Assembly: GCA_963713965.1 (NCBI GenBank)
Contig: OY970217.1
Coordinates: forward strand, 2,852,001-2,916,000
Reading direction: 5' to 3'
Source: CALAGB01 sp963713965
Lineage (GTDB): Bacteria > Chloroflexota > Chloroflexia > Thermomicrobiales > Thermomicrobiaceae
Length of the DNA: 64,000 bases
Below, piece by piece: positions 7,815 to 16,776 of this stretch. The position numbers were made by a program, and so were the translations under genes. A model generated the notes under the pieces. It had not been told where the DNA came from, ran no database searches, and was given only the letters and a program-made list of their open reading frames with translations. Each line of letters starts with the position of its first letter. The stretch's first letter is position 1.

Positions 7815-9542
7815 CTACCAGCCCGCCGCGTAGGCTTCCGCGCGGGCATCCGCACCACCGGTAAGCGTCTGGCGCTCGTGATCGACCGTGATGGCGCAGA
7901 CGTTTCCAACAATGCGCGTCCACTCCGGCCAGACGTCGATCTGATGCCCGCGCGTTCGCAAGTCGTCCACCACGCTCGCGGGGATGCGGGCTTCCAGTTT
8001 GAGCGACCCCGGCCGATAGGTGTGTGGCCAGAAGGACTCCGGATAGCTGAAGGTGCCGAAGCGCGGCTGCTCAATAGCCTCCTGCGGATCCATGCCGAAC
8101 TCGACGACGTTCAGGAAGACCTGAATCATCGATTGCGGCTGCATATCCGCACCTGGCGTGCCGAACGGCATGAAGAGCCTGCCATCTCGGAAGGCCATGG
8201 CCGGGTTGGGTGTCAGTCGTGGTCGCTTACCGCCCTGTAGTGATGACGCATGTTCCGGTTCGAGCCAGCTCTGCGACCCTCGACCGGAGCAGATCAAACC
8301 GAGACCGGGAACGATTGGCGTGCTACCGATGCCGTCGCTCGGGGTTGCCGAGAAGGCGTTCCCCTCCTCATCTACCACACAGACATAGCTGGTGTCGGGC
8401 TGCATCGGCGTGGCCAAATCGCCTGCATGCAAAGCAGACGCTCGCGCGCCCAATCCCGGCTCAGGCATCTCCGAGAAGGCCTGATGCGGCTTAATTCGCG
8501 AGCGTTGGCGGGCGGCGTACTCTTTGGAGAGGAGCGTCTCAAGCGGCACGTCGACGAACTTTGGATCGCCGTAATAGGCTTCGCGGTCGGCGAACGCGAG
8601 ATTCAGCGCCTGGCTGATCAGGTGGATGTAGTCGGCAGAGTTGTGCCCGATGTCGACCAGGTCGTAGCCTTCGAGGATGTTGAGGGTCTGAGGGATAACC
8701 GGCCCCTGGCTCCATGGACCAGTGGCATAGACATCGATTCCCATGTATTGGATCTGAACCGGCTCCTCGATGTCGACGTGGAAGTCGGCCAGATCTCCCT
8801 CAGTCATGAAGCCGCCCTCGGCGCTGATGAACTCAGCGATCTGCTTGCCGATGTCACCCGTGTAGAACTCGTCGCGAGCAGCCTCGATGGCCGCCGCTCG
8901 TCCACGGCCACTCGCAGACTGCTCGGCGGCGATCATGCGGCGAAACGTCCTGGCCAGATCCCGCTGCAGCAGCACGTCGCCAACACTGGGTGCCTCGTTC
9001 TCGTGTAGGAAAATCGACGACGTCGAGGGCCAGCGACGAATCGTCTCGACCTCTTTGCCGATGTTGCGGTGCAGTGACGGGTAGACCTGGAAGCCCTGCT
9101 CGCACAGCTCCATGGCGGGTGTGACGACCTCTTCAAATGTGAGACGTCCATATCGCGCCAAAGCAGTGAGCCAGGAATCGGCCGCGCCGGGCACGATCGA
9201 CCGTCGTGCACCGACGGGAATCTCGCCTCCCTCTTCTCGCTGATAGACGTCGATGTTGGCCTCGTTGCCCCAGCAGCCGAGCCCGCTTATCGAGCGAAGC
9301 TCTCCGGTCGGCTTGTGGTAGACGATGATCGGTGCGACGCCGCCGAAGCTGGTCAGGTCCGGCAGGAGGATGTTGATACAGATTCCCGCGGCCACTCCGG
9401 CATCGATGGCGTTGCCACCTTTCGCCAAAATACGCATGGCGGCGGTGGTTGCCAGATAGTGACCTGAGGCGGCGATGTAATGGCATGCCTGGATAGGTGG
9501 TCGGTGACTGGTTCGGCGCGGTGGCTCGGGGATCACGATCAC
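7815..9542 (-). CDS. ggt: gamma-glutamyltransferase family protein
   Basis: Ntn-hydrolase of 575 residues. The autoprocessing site is DTSYVCVVD, where Thr384 aligns with the nucleophilic threonine that becomes the N-terminus of the small subunit. The N-terminal GGNAIDA motif and the GGK.PRLTPNP...F..G segment (about residues 430-450) are family hallmarks. No signal peptide is seen, so unlike periplasmic GGT this is probably cytoplasmic or belongs to the broader GGT-like family that includes cephalosporin acylases. The GTG start at 9542 has AAGGAG 7 bases upstream. Glutathione or another gamma-glutamyl compound is the presumed substrate; exact specificity is not known. Confidence 0.9.
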   Translation of the reverse strand: MIVIPEPPRRTSHRPPIQACHYIAASGHYLATTAAMRILAKGGNAIDAGVAAGICINILLPDLTSFGGVAPIIVYHKPTGELRSISGLGCWGNEANIDVYQREEGGEIPVGARRSIVPGAADSWLTALARYGRLTFEEVVTPAMELCEQGFQVYPSLHRNIGKEVETIRRWPSTSSIFLHENEAPSVGDVLLQRDLARTFRRMIAAEQSASGRGRAAAIEAARDEFYTGDIGKQIAEFISAEGGFMTEGDLADFHVDIEEPVQIQYMGIDVYATGPWSQGPVIPQTLNILEGYDLVDIGHNSADYIHLISQALNLAFADREAYYGDPKFVDVPLETLLSKEYAARQRSRIKPHQAFSEMPEPGLGARASALHAGDLATPMQPDTSYVCVVDEEGNAFSATPSDGIGSTPIVPGLGLICSGRGSQSWLEPEHASSLQGGKRPRLTPNPAMAFRDGRLFMPFGTPGADMQPQSMIQVFLNVVEFGMDPQEAIEQPRFGTFSYPESFWPHTYRPGSLKLEARIPASVVDDLRTRGHQIDVWPEWTRIVGNVCAITVDHERQTLTGGADARAEAYAAGW

Positions 9543-9660
9543 GAGGAACTCCTTGCCGAGAAGCGTGAGATGGCGGACGCGGTGCGCAAGCAGCGCAAAT
9601 GATGGTGCAACTGGACTGGCTGGCGGTGACTCGACAAAACGGGTGGCGCTGGCGACCGGA

Positions 9661-10050
9661 TTAAGATCGTGAGCTTAAACTGGACAACTGCTCGACCACG
9701 TTCTGCGAATCCCCTTCGGCGCCGGTCAACACCAAAACCACGGCGTGCGGAGCGGGATCGGTCGAGTGAATCTCTTCCTCGGGGTTAGGAATGTAACGGT
9801 CGTCGCCCCACTTGTCGGAACCGTCGGGATGGTACGTCTGACAAAGCCAGGTACGGCCGCTGATGGCGTTGCTGCCGAGCCGTCGCCGCGTTCGTTCCTC
9901 GTAGCGATCGACCCGCCCGTCAGGATGCATCACGAAGACCTCGACCACGCGTCGGCCTTCGTGTCGACCACGGTCGAGGATCGTCGCACCCTCGGAGGCG
10001 TCGATCTCCGGAGCGTGAACGCCCCGATCCGTCTTCAAGAAATAGCTCAA
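9661..10050 (-). CDS. hypothetical protein, 129 aa
   Basis: I do not recognise a family. It is a hydrophilic, probably cytoplasmic protein with a central stretch rich in aromatic, Asp and Arg residues (YEERTRRRLGS, WLCQTYHPDG). The start is TTG at 10050, chosen because GGAGGG at 10057-10062 sits 6 bases upstream; the TTG overlaps the stop of a short upstream reading frame in a TTGA arrangement, suggesting translational coupling. It lies at the distal end of the glycosyltransferase operon, but nothing shows a shared role. An antisense frame of similar size exists, but the SD favours this strand. Confidence 0.6.
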   Translation of the reverse strand: MSYFLKTDRGVHAPEIDASEGATILDRGRHEGRRVVEVFVMHPDGRVDRYEERTRRRLGSNAISGRTWLCQTYHPDGSDKWGDDRYIPNPEEEIHSTDPAPHAVVLVLTGAEGDSQNVVEQLSSLSSRS

Positions 10051-10160
10051 CCGTTTCCCTCCAGTGCCGCAATGTCGGCAATCACTTCATCGCCCACCGC
10101 CAGTGGCGCAACCCCTAGTGTACTACGGCTTTCGAACGATCCGGCGAGGTAATTCAGCAC
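10047..10160 (-). CDS. candidate small protein, 37 aa, coupled to the next gene
   Basis: A short frame beginning at GTG 10160 and ending in TGA at 10047-10049 encodes MLNYLAGSFESRS followed by TLGVAPLAVGDEVIAD and a short acidic end. It fills the gap between the GT39 gene (ends 10185) and the 129-aa hypothetical, and its stop overlaps the TTG start of that gene; the downstream SD lies inside it. Composition looks protein-like, but no strong SD precedes the GTG. It may be a real small gene or only a leader peptide. Confidence 0.35.
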   Translation of the reverse strand: MLNYLAGSFESRSTLGVAPLAVGDEVIADIAALEGNG

Positions 10161-10184
10161 GGCGCACGTGTCGGCCCCCGCTCT

Positions 10185-11774
10185 CTACGGCGGATCGAGT
10201 GAGGGCGGCGGCAGGTAGTAGAGGGCGACGTCGACGCCGTTGAAGACCTGGTGATACTGGGGTGGTCCGCCGCTCTCGAGCCATTTCTGCAGTGCGTGAT
10301 TGGGGTCGTCCCCTGGCACGCGGTCCGGGTTCTGGATCAGCCAGATGCGTTTCCCTGGGGCTTCGCGCCGGACCCAGCCGGCCATTTGATGCGCGTCGAA
10401 CCCTTCTACGTAGAAGCCGGGGATGGTTCCCGCCTTGAGCTTGGCGAGCGCCGGATCGAGCTCAGCGTAGTAGTCGTAGGTGGTGATGAGGTAGCCAGGG
10501 TGGATCAACAGGAGATCGTTCGGTTGGGCGTGCTGCACGACGTACGCATAGGCGGGCCGCCAATCTTCCTTCTGCGAATGGTTGGAGCGGTTGATGTCTC
10601 GCAGCGGCATCCATGCGTAGCCGATCAGCGCGGCGCTTAGGATTAAGGCCAGTGGCCAGAGCCGCGCTTCCAGCCCGCGCACTCCGGCGGCAACCAGCAG
10701 CAGAAAGAACGGCAACGCCATGATCAGGTAGCGGTCGTTGAACAGGGGTTGCCTCAACGTGACGACGTAGAACATCAGCACCGGAAGCACGATCAGCGTC
10801 ACGAAAAGGAGCATCCAGCGCCGCTGCGTCTGGACGTTCACCTTGTTCGCTCCCCAACCGAGCAACCCCATGGTAACGACGCCTAGCGCCGCCGCGCCTC
10901 CATAAATGCGCGTACCGCGTGATTCGGTCAGCAGATCCTTGGCCCGATTGACGGCGAACTTGGTCGCCTCGATCTGCGTCATCTGCCACAACGTGACCTT
11001 GGACTGCCAGGTATTGGCCCCGCCCAGCGCGACCCGACCTGCCCACAGCGCGATTGGGACGTAGGGCAGCGTCAGCACCGCCACCGAGATGAGCCACGAT
11101 CGATGCTGGTCTTTCCATCGACGCCAGGTCATCACAAAGAAGGCGGACTGCGCCACGAAGATGAGGACGGTGGTGACGTGGAAGTAGAACCCAAGCGACG
11201 TGACGATGACGTAGCCGATCCACCAGCGACGTTCATTCTGGCGCAGCGCTTCGATGAAGAGGGCCGTCGAGAGGAGCGTCAAGAATACGGCGATGGTGTA
11301 CATCTTGGCCTCTTGCGAGTACCAAACGTGATAGGGGGAGATGGCGAGCAGACCCGCGGCGAAGAGCCCGGCGCGTCGCCCGAGCGTGCGCCAACCGACC
11401 ACGTAGATGACGGGGATGGTCAGGAATCCGGCGATAGCCGAGGGCAGCCGCACAGTTGCCTCGGACGATCCGAAGATCTGAATCCAGAAGTGCAGCAGGA
11501 GATTGTAGAGTGGCCCGTTTTCGCCCGGCGTAACGAAGGTACGCAGCACAGTGCCGAGGCTGCGTTGCGCCCGCACCACGACGTCGGCTTCGTCGAACCA
11601 CAGACTCTGCCGGCCGAGCAGCGTGAATCTGAGCCAGGCCCCGACCAGGAGAATCCCGCCCAAAATGACGTAATGTACGAATTCGACGCGCTCAGCCCAT
11701 GCCAGGAAACGGAGTGGACGATCGACGAGGTCCTCCCGCTGGGAAGCGGGGCGTGCCTCAACTCGCGCCATCAT
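10185..11774 (-). CDS. GT39-type membrane glycosyltransferase (ArnT/PMT-like)
   Basis: 529 residues with about a dozen predicted membrane helices. The first lumenal loop carries the acidic FDEADVVV motif (about residue 60) typical of dolichol/undecaprenol-phosphate-sugar dependent transferases, and the YHVWYSQEAKMY segment is typical of family 39. It likely transfers a sugar from a polyprenyl carrier to a lipid or protein on the outer face of the membrane. It is last of four overlapping glycosyltransferase genes: its start at 11774 overlaps the upstream GT4 gene by 17 bases. Substrate unknown; fold assignment good. Confidence 0.88.
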   Translation of the reverse strand: MMARVEARPASQREDLVDRPLRFLAWAERVEFVHYVILGGILLVGAWLRFTLLGRQSLWFDEADVVVRAQRSLGTVLRTFVTPGENGPLYNLLLHFWIQIFGSSEATVRLPSAIAGFLTIPVIYVVGWRTLGRRAGLFAAGLLAISPYHVWYSQEAKMYTIAVFLTLLSTALFIEALRQNERRWWIGYVIVTSLGFYFHVTTVLIFVAQSAFFVMTWRRWKDQHRSWLISVAVLTLPYVPIALWAGRVALGGANTWQSKVTLWQMTQIEATKFAVNRAKDLLTESRGTRIYGGAAALGVVTMGLLGWGANKVNVQTQRRWMLLFVTLIVLPVLMFYVVTLRQPLFNDRYLIMALPFFLLLVAAGVRGLEARLWPLALILSAALIGYAWMPLRDINRSNHSQKEDWRPAYAYVVQHAQPNDLLLIHPGYLITTYDYYAELDPALAKLKAGTIPGFYVEGFDAHQMAGWVRREAPGKRIWLIQNPDRVPGDDPNHALQKWLESGGPPQYHQVFNGVDVALYYLPPPSLDPP

Positions 11775-12939
11775 GTCCTCGTACGCGACTCAGCAAGTTC
11801 TCGTAGATTTCGATGTGTCGCTGCGCGATGGCGTTCCAGTCGAAGTCGATTCCACGTTCTTGCGCCCTGCCGGCCAACTGACGGCGCAATGCGGGATCGT
11901 CGATTAGGGTCCGCATCCCGTCTCGCAGTGCCTCGGAATCGCCAGGTGGCACCAGCCACATCGTCTCGCCGCCCACCAACGGCGCCAGCGACTCGTCAGA
12001 CTCAGGATCTGTGGTCAACACGGTCGCGCCCGCGCGAATCGCAGCGATGAGCGTGCCCCGACGCAAGCTGGCGCCATGCCGGAAGGGAAGGACGACGAGG
12101 TCCATTGCGCGCAGCGCCGCTGCGGCCTCTGCGCCCGGCAGGTAGCCGGTTTCGATGACCTGCACCGGACACGCCTTCAAGCGCTCTTCGATCCAGTTGA
12201 GATAGGGACGATTCGCCACATCGGTCGCGGAAAGTCCACCACCGATGATGACCAGCGAGGTTGGTTGTTTCCATCCTCGCTGGTTCAGCGCCTCGAGCAG
12301 GATGTCGACACCTTTGTCCTCGGATAGAAAACCGAAGAATCCAATGGCGATCTGCTCCGGATTGTCGATTCCAATCTTCGTTCGCACCGCCTGCACGTCG
12401 ACCGCGCCAATATCGGGCAGGTTACTCCCGATCGGAATCATGCTGGCTCTTCGTGCCAGCCGATGCTCGATGGTGAGACGTTCGAGATCACGCTCGTTAG
12501 TGGCGATGCTGACGTCGCTGTTGTTTGCCAGAATCCGGGTGACTCGCTCGCGCAGTGGTCCCGCCTTGGGGAAGAGGTAGGGTGGCAGCAAATCGTGAAA
12601 GGTGGTGACCCAGCGCAGATGTGGGTTCTTCTTGCGCAGCCTGCGCGGGAGAAAGTTGATAGCAGGGTGCATCTTAAATGCGCCGGTTTGGTATTGAATG
12701 TGGATGATATCGGCGCCAGTCTCGTTCAGCACCTGCTGTGCGATATTCGCGACGTCCCAGTTCCAGCGACGCACGCGCGGGAGGACTCTCTGGTCGGCCG
12801 GATGAACCGTGCTACTGGTCAGCACGCGCACATCCCAGTCGCGAGCAGCCAGCGCTTCAACGAGACGACCGGTGTAGTCGCCGACGCCCCCGTGCATCGG
12901 TGGGTACTCGGCCGACACGAACAGGACTGGCCCGTTCAA
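11758..12939 (-). CDS. glycosyltransferase family 4
   Basis: 393-residue cytoplasmic GT-B retaining glycosyltransferase. The N-terminal acceptor domain has the GGVGDYTGRL motif; the C-terminal nucleotide-sugar domain shows IGFFGFLSEDKGVDILLEA and the G....VLTTD..SDE...LV segment holding the usual acidic sugar-nucleotide contact. The start is TTG at 12939, overlapping the stop of the upstream gene as TTGA, a sign of translational coupling within the operon. Likely adds a sugar during surface polysaccharide or glycolipid assembly. Donor and acceptor cannot be read from sequence. Confidence 0.92.
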   Translation of the reverse strand: MNGPVLFVSAEYPPMHGGVGDYTGRLVEALAARDWDVRVLTSSTVHPADQRVLPRVRRWNWDVANIAQQVLNETGADIIHIQYQTGAFKMHPAINFLPRRLRKKNPHLRWVTTFHDLLPPYLFPKAGPLRERVTRILANNSDVSIATNERDLERLTIEHRLARRASMIPIGSNLPDIGAVDVQAVRTKIGIDNPEQIAIGFFGFLSEDKGVDILLEALNQRGWKQPTSLVIIGGGLSATDVANRPYLNWIEERLKACPVQVIETGYLPGAEAAAALRAMDLVVLPFRHGASLRRGTLIAAIRAGATVLTTDPESDESLAPLVGGETMWLVPPGDSEALRDGMRTLIDDPALRRQLAGRAQERGIDFDWNAIAQRHIEIYENLLSRVRGHDGAS

Positions 12940-14765
12940 CGTGACTCACTCCGCGACTCGTTCCGATCGCGCAATCCGCTCTTGAAGGCTCGTAGGTAGA
13001 GTCGAACTCGCTCCTTTCTGAGCGATCGCTTATGACCGAGCAATCCCTTGCCGGCCTCGATCGACGCGTGGACCAGATAGCTGCTCAGCAGAAAGCCTCG
13101 AAGTGCGCGTGCCGATCGTTTGCCGTGTAGCTCTTCATAGAGGAGCACCTTGCTCGTGTCGAAGTTGATTTGTCGAACCGGGAGGTCCAGCTTACTGCTG
13201 CTTCCTTCTCGATGCACGATCGAAGCGGATGGCAGATAGACCACACGCCAACCCGCCTCTCGAACTCGGTGACACCATTCGATCTCTTCAGAGTACATGA
13301 AGAAGCGCTCATCGAAGAGTCCAGCGGCTTCGAGCGTCTCACGGCGAGTGACAAGACAGGCTCCGACCAGCCAATCCACGTCCTGCGTCTCGTCGTTACT
13401 GCGATCCGAGACGTAGTAGCGGCGCAGGATAGCGTTGTCTTGCCAATATTGCTGGACGATGGTGCTCTCGACGAATCCGGTCCGCATTGTTGGGAAACGA
13501 CGTCGTGTAGACTGCGTGCTGCCGTCCGGATATTGGATGCGCGGGCCCGTCACACCAACGTCCCGGTTGTCGATCAGATGGCGCATCATGAGTCCGAAGG
13601 CGTTGCCGACCACCGTCGTATCCGGATTCAAGAACGCGATGAATCTGCCTCTTGCGGACTCGACACCACGGTTGTTGGCGGCCGCGAAGCCTGCATTGAC
13701 GTCGAGTTCGATGATTCGTGTGTCGGGGAAGCGCCGCCGAACAGAGTCGGGCGAGCCGTCGTGTGAGGCATTGTCGACCACGATGACCTCGACCTGCTTG
13801 TCCGTTTCGGCCAGCCATGCTTCGATCGAGGCTAGGCAGTTGAGCAGGTCGTAACGCACGTTATAGCTGACGATGACGATGCTGAGATCCAGATCGGGTG
13901 AGGTCGTGTTGAGTAGCTTCGCTGGCGCGACCTGACAATCTCCTTCGCGTATTTGCGGTTGTTGGCCTGAATTCGATGACCCTTGCTCCAGTTGTGCCAG
14001 CACCTGGAGCTCGTAGCGAGCCATGGCCAGCGCCAGTCGCAAGCCCACCAATCCATCGCGGTAACCGCCAAGGGTGACGAAGCGGCGCCAGAGCTCCCGC
14101 GCTGGACGTCCGAGGTAGCTGCGTCGTCTGGCATGTTCGCCCTGGTTCGCCAGTTCCGCGGCTTTCAGCCGACTGTAAGTCTCTTGCTTGCGCCGGAACT
14201 CATCGAACGATTCGTAGTTGATATGCAGCAACGGTGACGTCAGCGTACCAATCTCTCCATCCAGTTCGACAATCTCGTGCACTTCATGTTCTGGTGCATA
14301 GCGCGCACGGTCCCGACGGAGTAAACGCAGCTGGTAGTCGGGATGCCATCCCCCGCCGCGCAGTTCGCGCCCAAACATGATGTTGCAGCGCGGGATGCGG
14401 TATCCGGCGACCGAGTCAGAAGTGTTCTCGATCGTCTCAGCCAATTCTCGTCTCAGCTCGGGCGTCAGCCGCTCGTCGGCGTCAAGAAAGAGGACCCATT
14501 CCTGGGCGACCATTTCGAGCGCCGCGTTCCGCTGGCTGGCATAGCCGCGAAATTCGTTGAATACGACCTCGATCCCAATCTGGCGGACAATGGCGACCGT
14601 GTCGTCCGTACTGCCGGAGTCGACGACGAGTGTGCGTTCGGCCAAACCGGCCGCGCTGGCGAGGCACTCCGGCAAATGGCGCTCCTCGTTGAGCGTCAGG
14701 ACGATGATCGCGAGTGGCAATCGCTGCCGCGCCGCCTCATCCATGAGCGTCCCGAGCGCGGGCAT
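12936..14765 (-). CDS. two-domain GT2 glycosyltransferase (WaaE-like plus rhamnosyltransferase-like)
   Basis: 609 residues with two GT-A glycosyltransferase domains in one chain. Domain one (about 15-250) resembles the WaaE/KdtX group: VLTLNEERHLPECL, VDSGSTDDT and the LFLDADER metal motif. Domain two (about 292-570) resembles rhamnosyltransferase-type GT2: VIVSYNVRYDLLNCL, VDNASHDGS, FLNPDTTV and the later MYSEEIEWCHR. A linker of about 40 residues rich in Gln and Ser joins them. It overlaps the upstream GT2 gene by 29 bases and the downstream GT4 by 4. Both domains keep their DXD-like motifs, so both may be active and add two sugars in sequence. Confidence 0.9.
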   Translation of the reverse strand: MPALGTLMDEAARQRLPLAIIVLTLNEERHLPECLASAAGLAERTLVVDSGSTDDTVAIVRQIGIEVVFNEFRGYASQRNAALEMVAQEWVLFLDADERLTPELRRELAETIENTSDSVAGYRIPRCNIMFGRELRGGGWHPDYQLRLLRRDRARYAPEHEVHEIVELDGEIGTLTSPLLHINYESFDEFRRKQETYSRLKAAELANQGEHARRRSYLGRPARELWRRFVTLGGYRDGLVGLRLALAMARYELQVLAQLEQGSSNSGQQPQIREGDCQVAPAKLLNTTSPDLDLSIVIVSYNVRYDLLNCLASIEAWLAETDKQVEVIVVDNASHDGSPDSVRRRFPDTRIIELDVNAGFAAANNRGVESARGRFIAFLNPDTTVVGNAFGLMMRHLIDNRDVGVTGPRIQYPDGSTQSTRRRFPTMRTGFVESTIVQQYWQDNAILRRYYVSDRSNDETQDVDWLVGACLVTRRETLEAAGLFDERFFMYSEEIEWCHRVREAGWRVVYLPSASIVHREGSSSKLDLPVRQINFDTSKVLLYEELHGKRSARALRGFLLSSYLVHASIEAGKGLLGHKRSLRKERVRLYLRAFKSGLRDRNESRSESR

Positions 14766-15645
14766 AGATATCGGCGACAGAGTTGAGGAGGTCGGAACGC
14801 TCGCGATCGACGCGTGACGCAGCTCTGGCCATAAGTTCGACGGCGCGCATGAATCGCCCCGACTGGTAGCGTCGGAAATATCGTGCGCGGCTGCGGTGCA
14901 GCTCGAGAAACATCTCGGTTCGCATCTGGCTTGTGCTCTGGCCGCCGAAGTGCACGATCTTGGCTTCCGGGGCGATCAATATCGACCATCCAGCCGCGCG
15001 GATGCGCTGGCACCAGTCGATCTCCTCACTGTACATAAAGTATTGCTCATCTAGAAGACCGACACGTTCGATCGCGGCGCGGCGAACCAACATGCAGGCG
15101 CCGAGTGGATGATCTACGGCGTACGGTGCTCGTCCGTCGCCCGGAATTACCCGGCCGTTCAGGCGGCTCTCCATGATCCGAGGATGGAGCGGGAAGAAAT
15201 CGAGCAACGATTGCGCGAGTCCGGGGAATTTGTAGCCGCTCGACTGGATCGAGCCGTCTGGATTCAGCAAGAGTCCGCTCACCAGACCGACGTGTGGCAT
15301 CGCCTGTAGAGTCGAGTGGAGTACGCGAAGCGCACCGGGCTGGATTTCGGTATCCGGATTGAGCAGAAGCACGAACGCACCGGCTGTGGCGCGGATCCCA
15401 ACATTGGTGGCGGCCGCGAAGCCGCAATTCTCGCCAAGTTCCACGACTCGAACACGAGAGTGTCGTTCGCGTAGCATGTCGACGGTGCCGTCCGTCGAGC
15501 TATTGTCAACCACGATCAACTCGGTCGAGAGGTGACTGCGCTCAGCGTCGTCGCGCAGCACGCGCAAACAGTTGTCGAGGAGTTCACGCGTGTTCCACGA
15601 GACGATCACGACTGAGAGGGAGCTTGTTTGGTTGTCGGGCGTCAT
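14737..15645 (-). CDS. GT2 glycosyltransferase, rhamnosyltransferase-like
   Basis: About 302 residues from the preferred ATG at 15645 (MTPDNQTSSLSVV); the frame is open to 15816, but the extra 57 residues are Arg-rich and unlike the family. Motifs VIVSWNTRELL, VDNSSTDGTVD, LLNPDTE and MYSEEIDWCQR place it with the rhamnosyltransferase-type GT2 enzymes and make it a close relative of the second domain of the next gene. It is first in a four-gene overlapping operon (GT2, GT2-GT2, GT4, GT39), presumably for a surface glycan. Acceptor and sugar unknown. Confidence 0.9.
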   Translation of the reverse strand: MTPDNQTSSLSVVIVSWNTRELLDNCLRVLRDDAERSHLSTELIVVDNSSTDGTVDMLRERHSRVRVVELGENCGFAAATNVGIRATAGAFVLLLNPDTEIQPGALRVLHSTLQAMPHVGLVSGLLLNPDGSIQSSGYKFPGLAQSLLDFFPLHPRIMESRLNGRVIPGDGRAPYAVDHPLGACMLVRRAAIERVGLLDEQYFMYSEEIDWCQRIRAAGWSILIAPEAKIVHFGGQSTSQMRTEMFLELHRSRARYFRRYQSGRFMRAVELMARAASRVDRERSDLLNSVADIYARARDAHG

Positions 15646-15963
15646 CACGTGAACGATACCCTTCGGACGGCACAGTGTGGAACGTAGCGTCTTGCCATCG
15701 ACTCGGTTTCCGATCCGAGTCTGTTTTGCCGCAAGCTTACTCAACCCGCGCCACATTGGTCTGACGCGATGAGCCGCGCGAACCGGCGCATCAATGGTTA
15801 AACTGGTGAAGTGCATGAGTGGATGCGCCCCGTTTTGACCGCGTGGACGCTATTCGGGGCAACGTGCTAGACTCGCCGTGTCCAGCCGTTCGATGTCGAG
15901 CTGGATGACCCAGGCCACCCCTCGACCGGTCAGACTCGTCAGTAGAATGGAAACCCGACAGAC

Positions 15964-16728
15964 ATGCGCCTCGTGCGAAACAATGGCTACGTCAAGACCA
16001 GGCGACGTCTCGCTCGCCTCCTGGCCATCGGTGGGTTCCTATTGATGATGACGGCCATCGCGGCCGGCTTTTTCATACCAGTCCTGTTGATTCCTAGCTA
16101 CATCATCCTCTTTATCGGTTTCATCGCCTTCAACGTCGGCATGCCGCAGACGACCAAATGGGGTCGCCACCCACGTCCGGACGAGATCCTGGACGATACG
16201 CTGCGACGATTGAACGACCGCTATACGCTGATCCATTTCTCCACGGCAGGCAAGGGCAATCCGGAGCATGTGCTGGTCTATCCAGGCGGGCTGGTGGTGA
16301 TCACCACGCGCGAGGTGCAGGGACGCATCAGCGTTGACGGGAACAAATGGCGCAAGCCGGGCGGACGCATCCTGTCGTTTATTGGAATGGCCGGCCCGCA
16401 GCTCGGGAATCCCACCATGGAGAACGAGCGGGATCAGGACCTGCTGCGCTCCATCCTGACGGAGCGGAATCTGCCCGGAGAAGACGCCATCGACGGCATC
16501 ATCGTCTTCCTCAATCCAAAGGCGGAGCTCCAGGTTGGCTCGACAGACCTCTCCGTCGTAACGACGAGCGAGCTGCTGCAGAGCGTTCGCGACCTCAGTT
16601 CGGAGACGGTGCTCACGTCGAAGGACCGTGAGGCCATCGTGGCCGCGCTCTCCCAGGGCGATAACGTCGAAGGGCCGGTTTCACTTCCAACCAGGCCGAG
16701 CGGCAGTAAACGGGCGACGGCTGCCTAA
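15964..16728 (+). CDS. NERD-domain membrane protein
   Basis: 254 residues. Two hydrophobic segments at about 18-37 and 40-58 form a membrane hairpin; residues 75-215 match the nuclease-related (NERD) fold, seen as YTLIHF..AGKGNPEHVLVYPGGLVVITTREVQG with the V.G..W segment after it. Many NERD proteins are annotated hypothetical; catalysis is unproven. It is followed about 50 bases later by holB on the same strand, so it may share transcription with DNA metabolism genes. The C-terminus is a short basic, low-complexity tail. Confidence 0.72.
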   Translation: MRLVRNNGYVKTRRRLARLLAIGGFLLMMTAIAAGFFIPVLLIPSYIILFIGFIAFNVGMPQTTKWGRHPRPDEILDDTLRRLNDRYTLIHFSTAGKGNPEHVLVYPGGLVVITTREVQGRISVDGNKWRKPGGRILSFIGMAGPQLGNPTMENERDQDLLRSILTERNLPGEDAIDGIIVFLNPKAELQVGSTDLSVVTTSELLQSVRDLSSETVLTSKDREAIVAALSQGDNVEGPVSLPTRPSGSKRATAA

Positions 16729-16776
16729 CACGCTGGCTAACCTCAATGTGCTTCTAGATTCGAGGAAACCCGCGAG

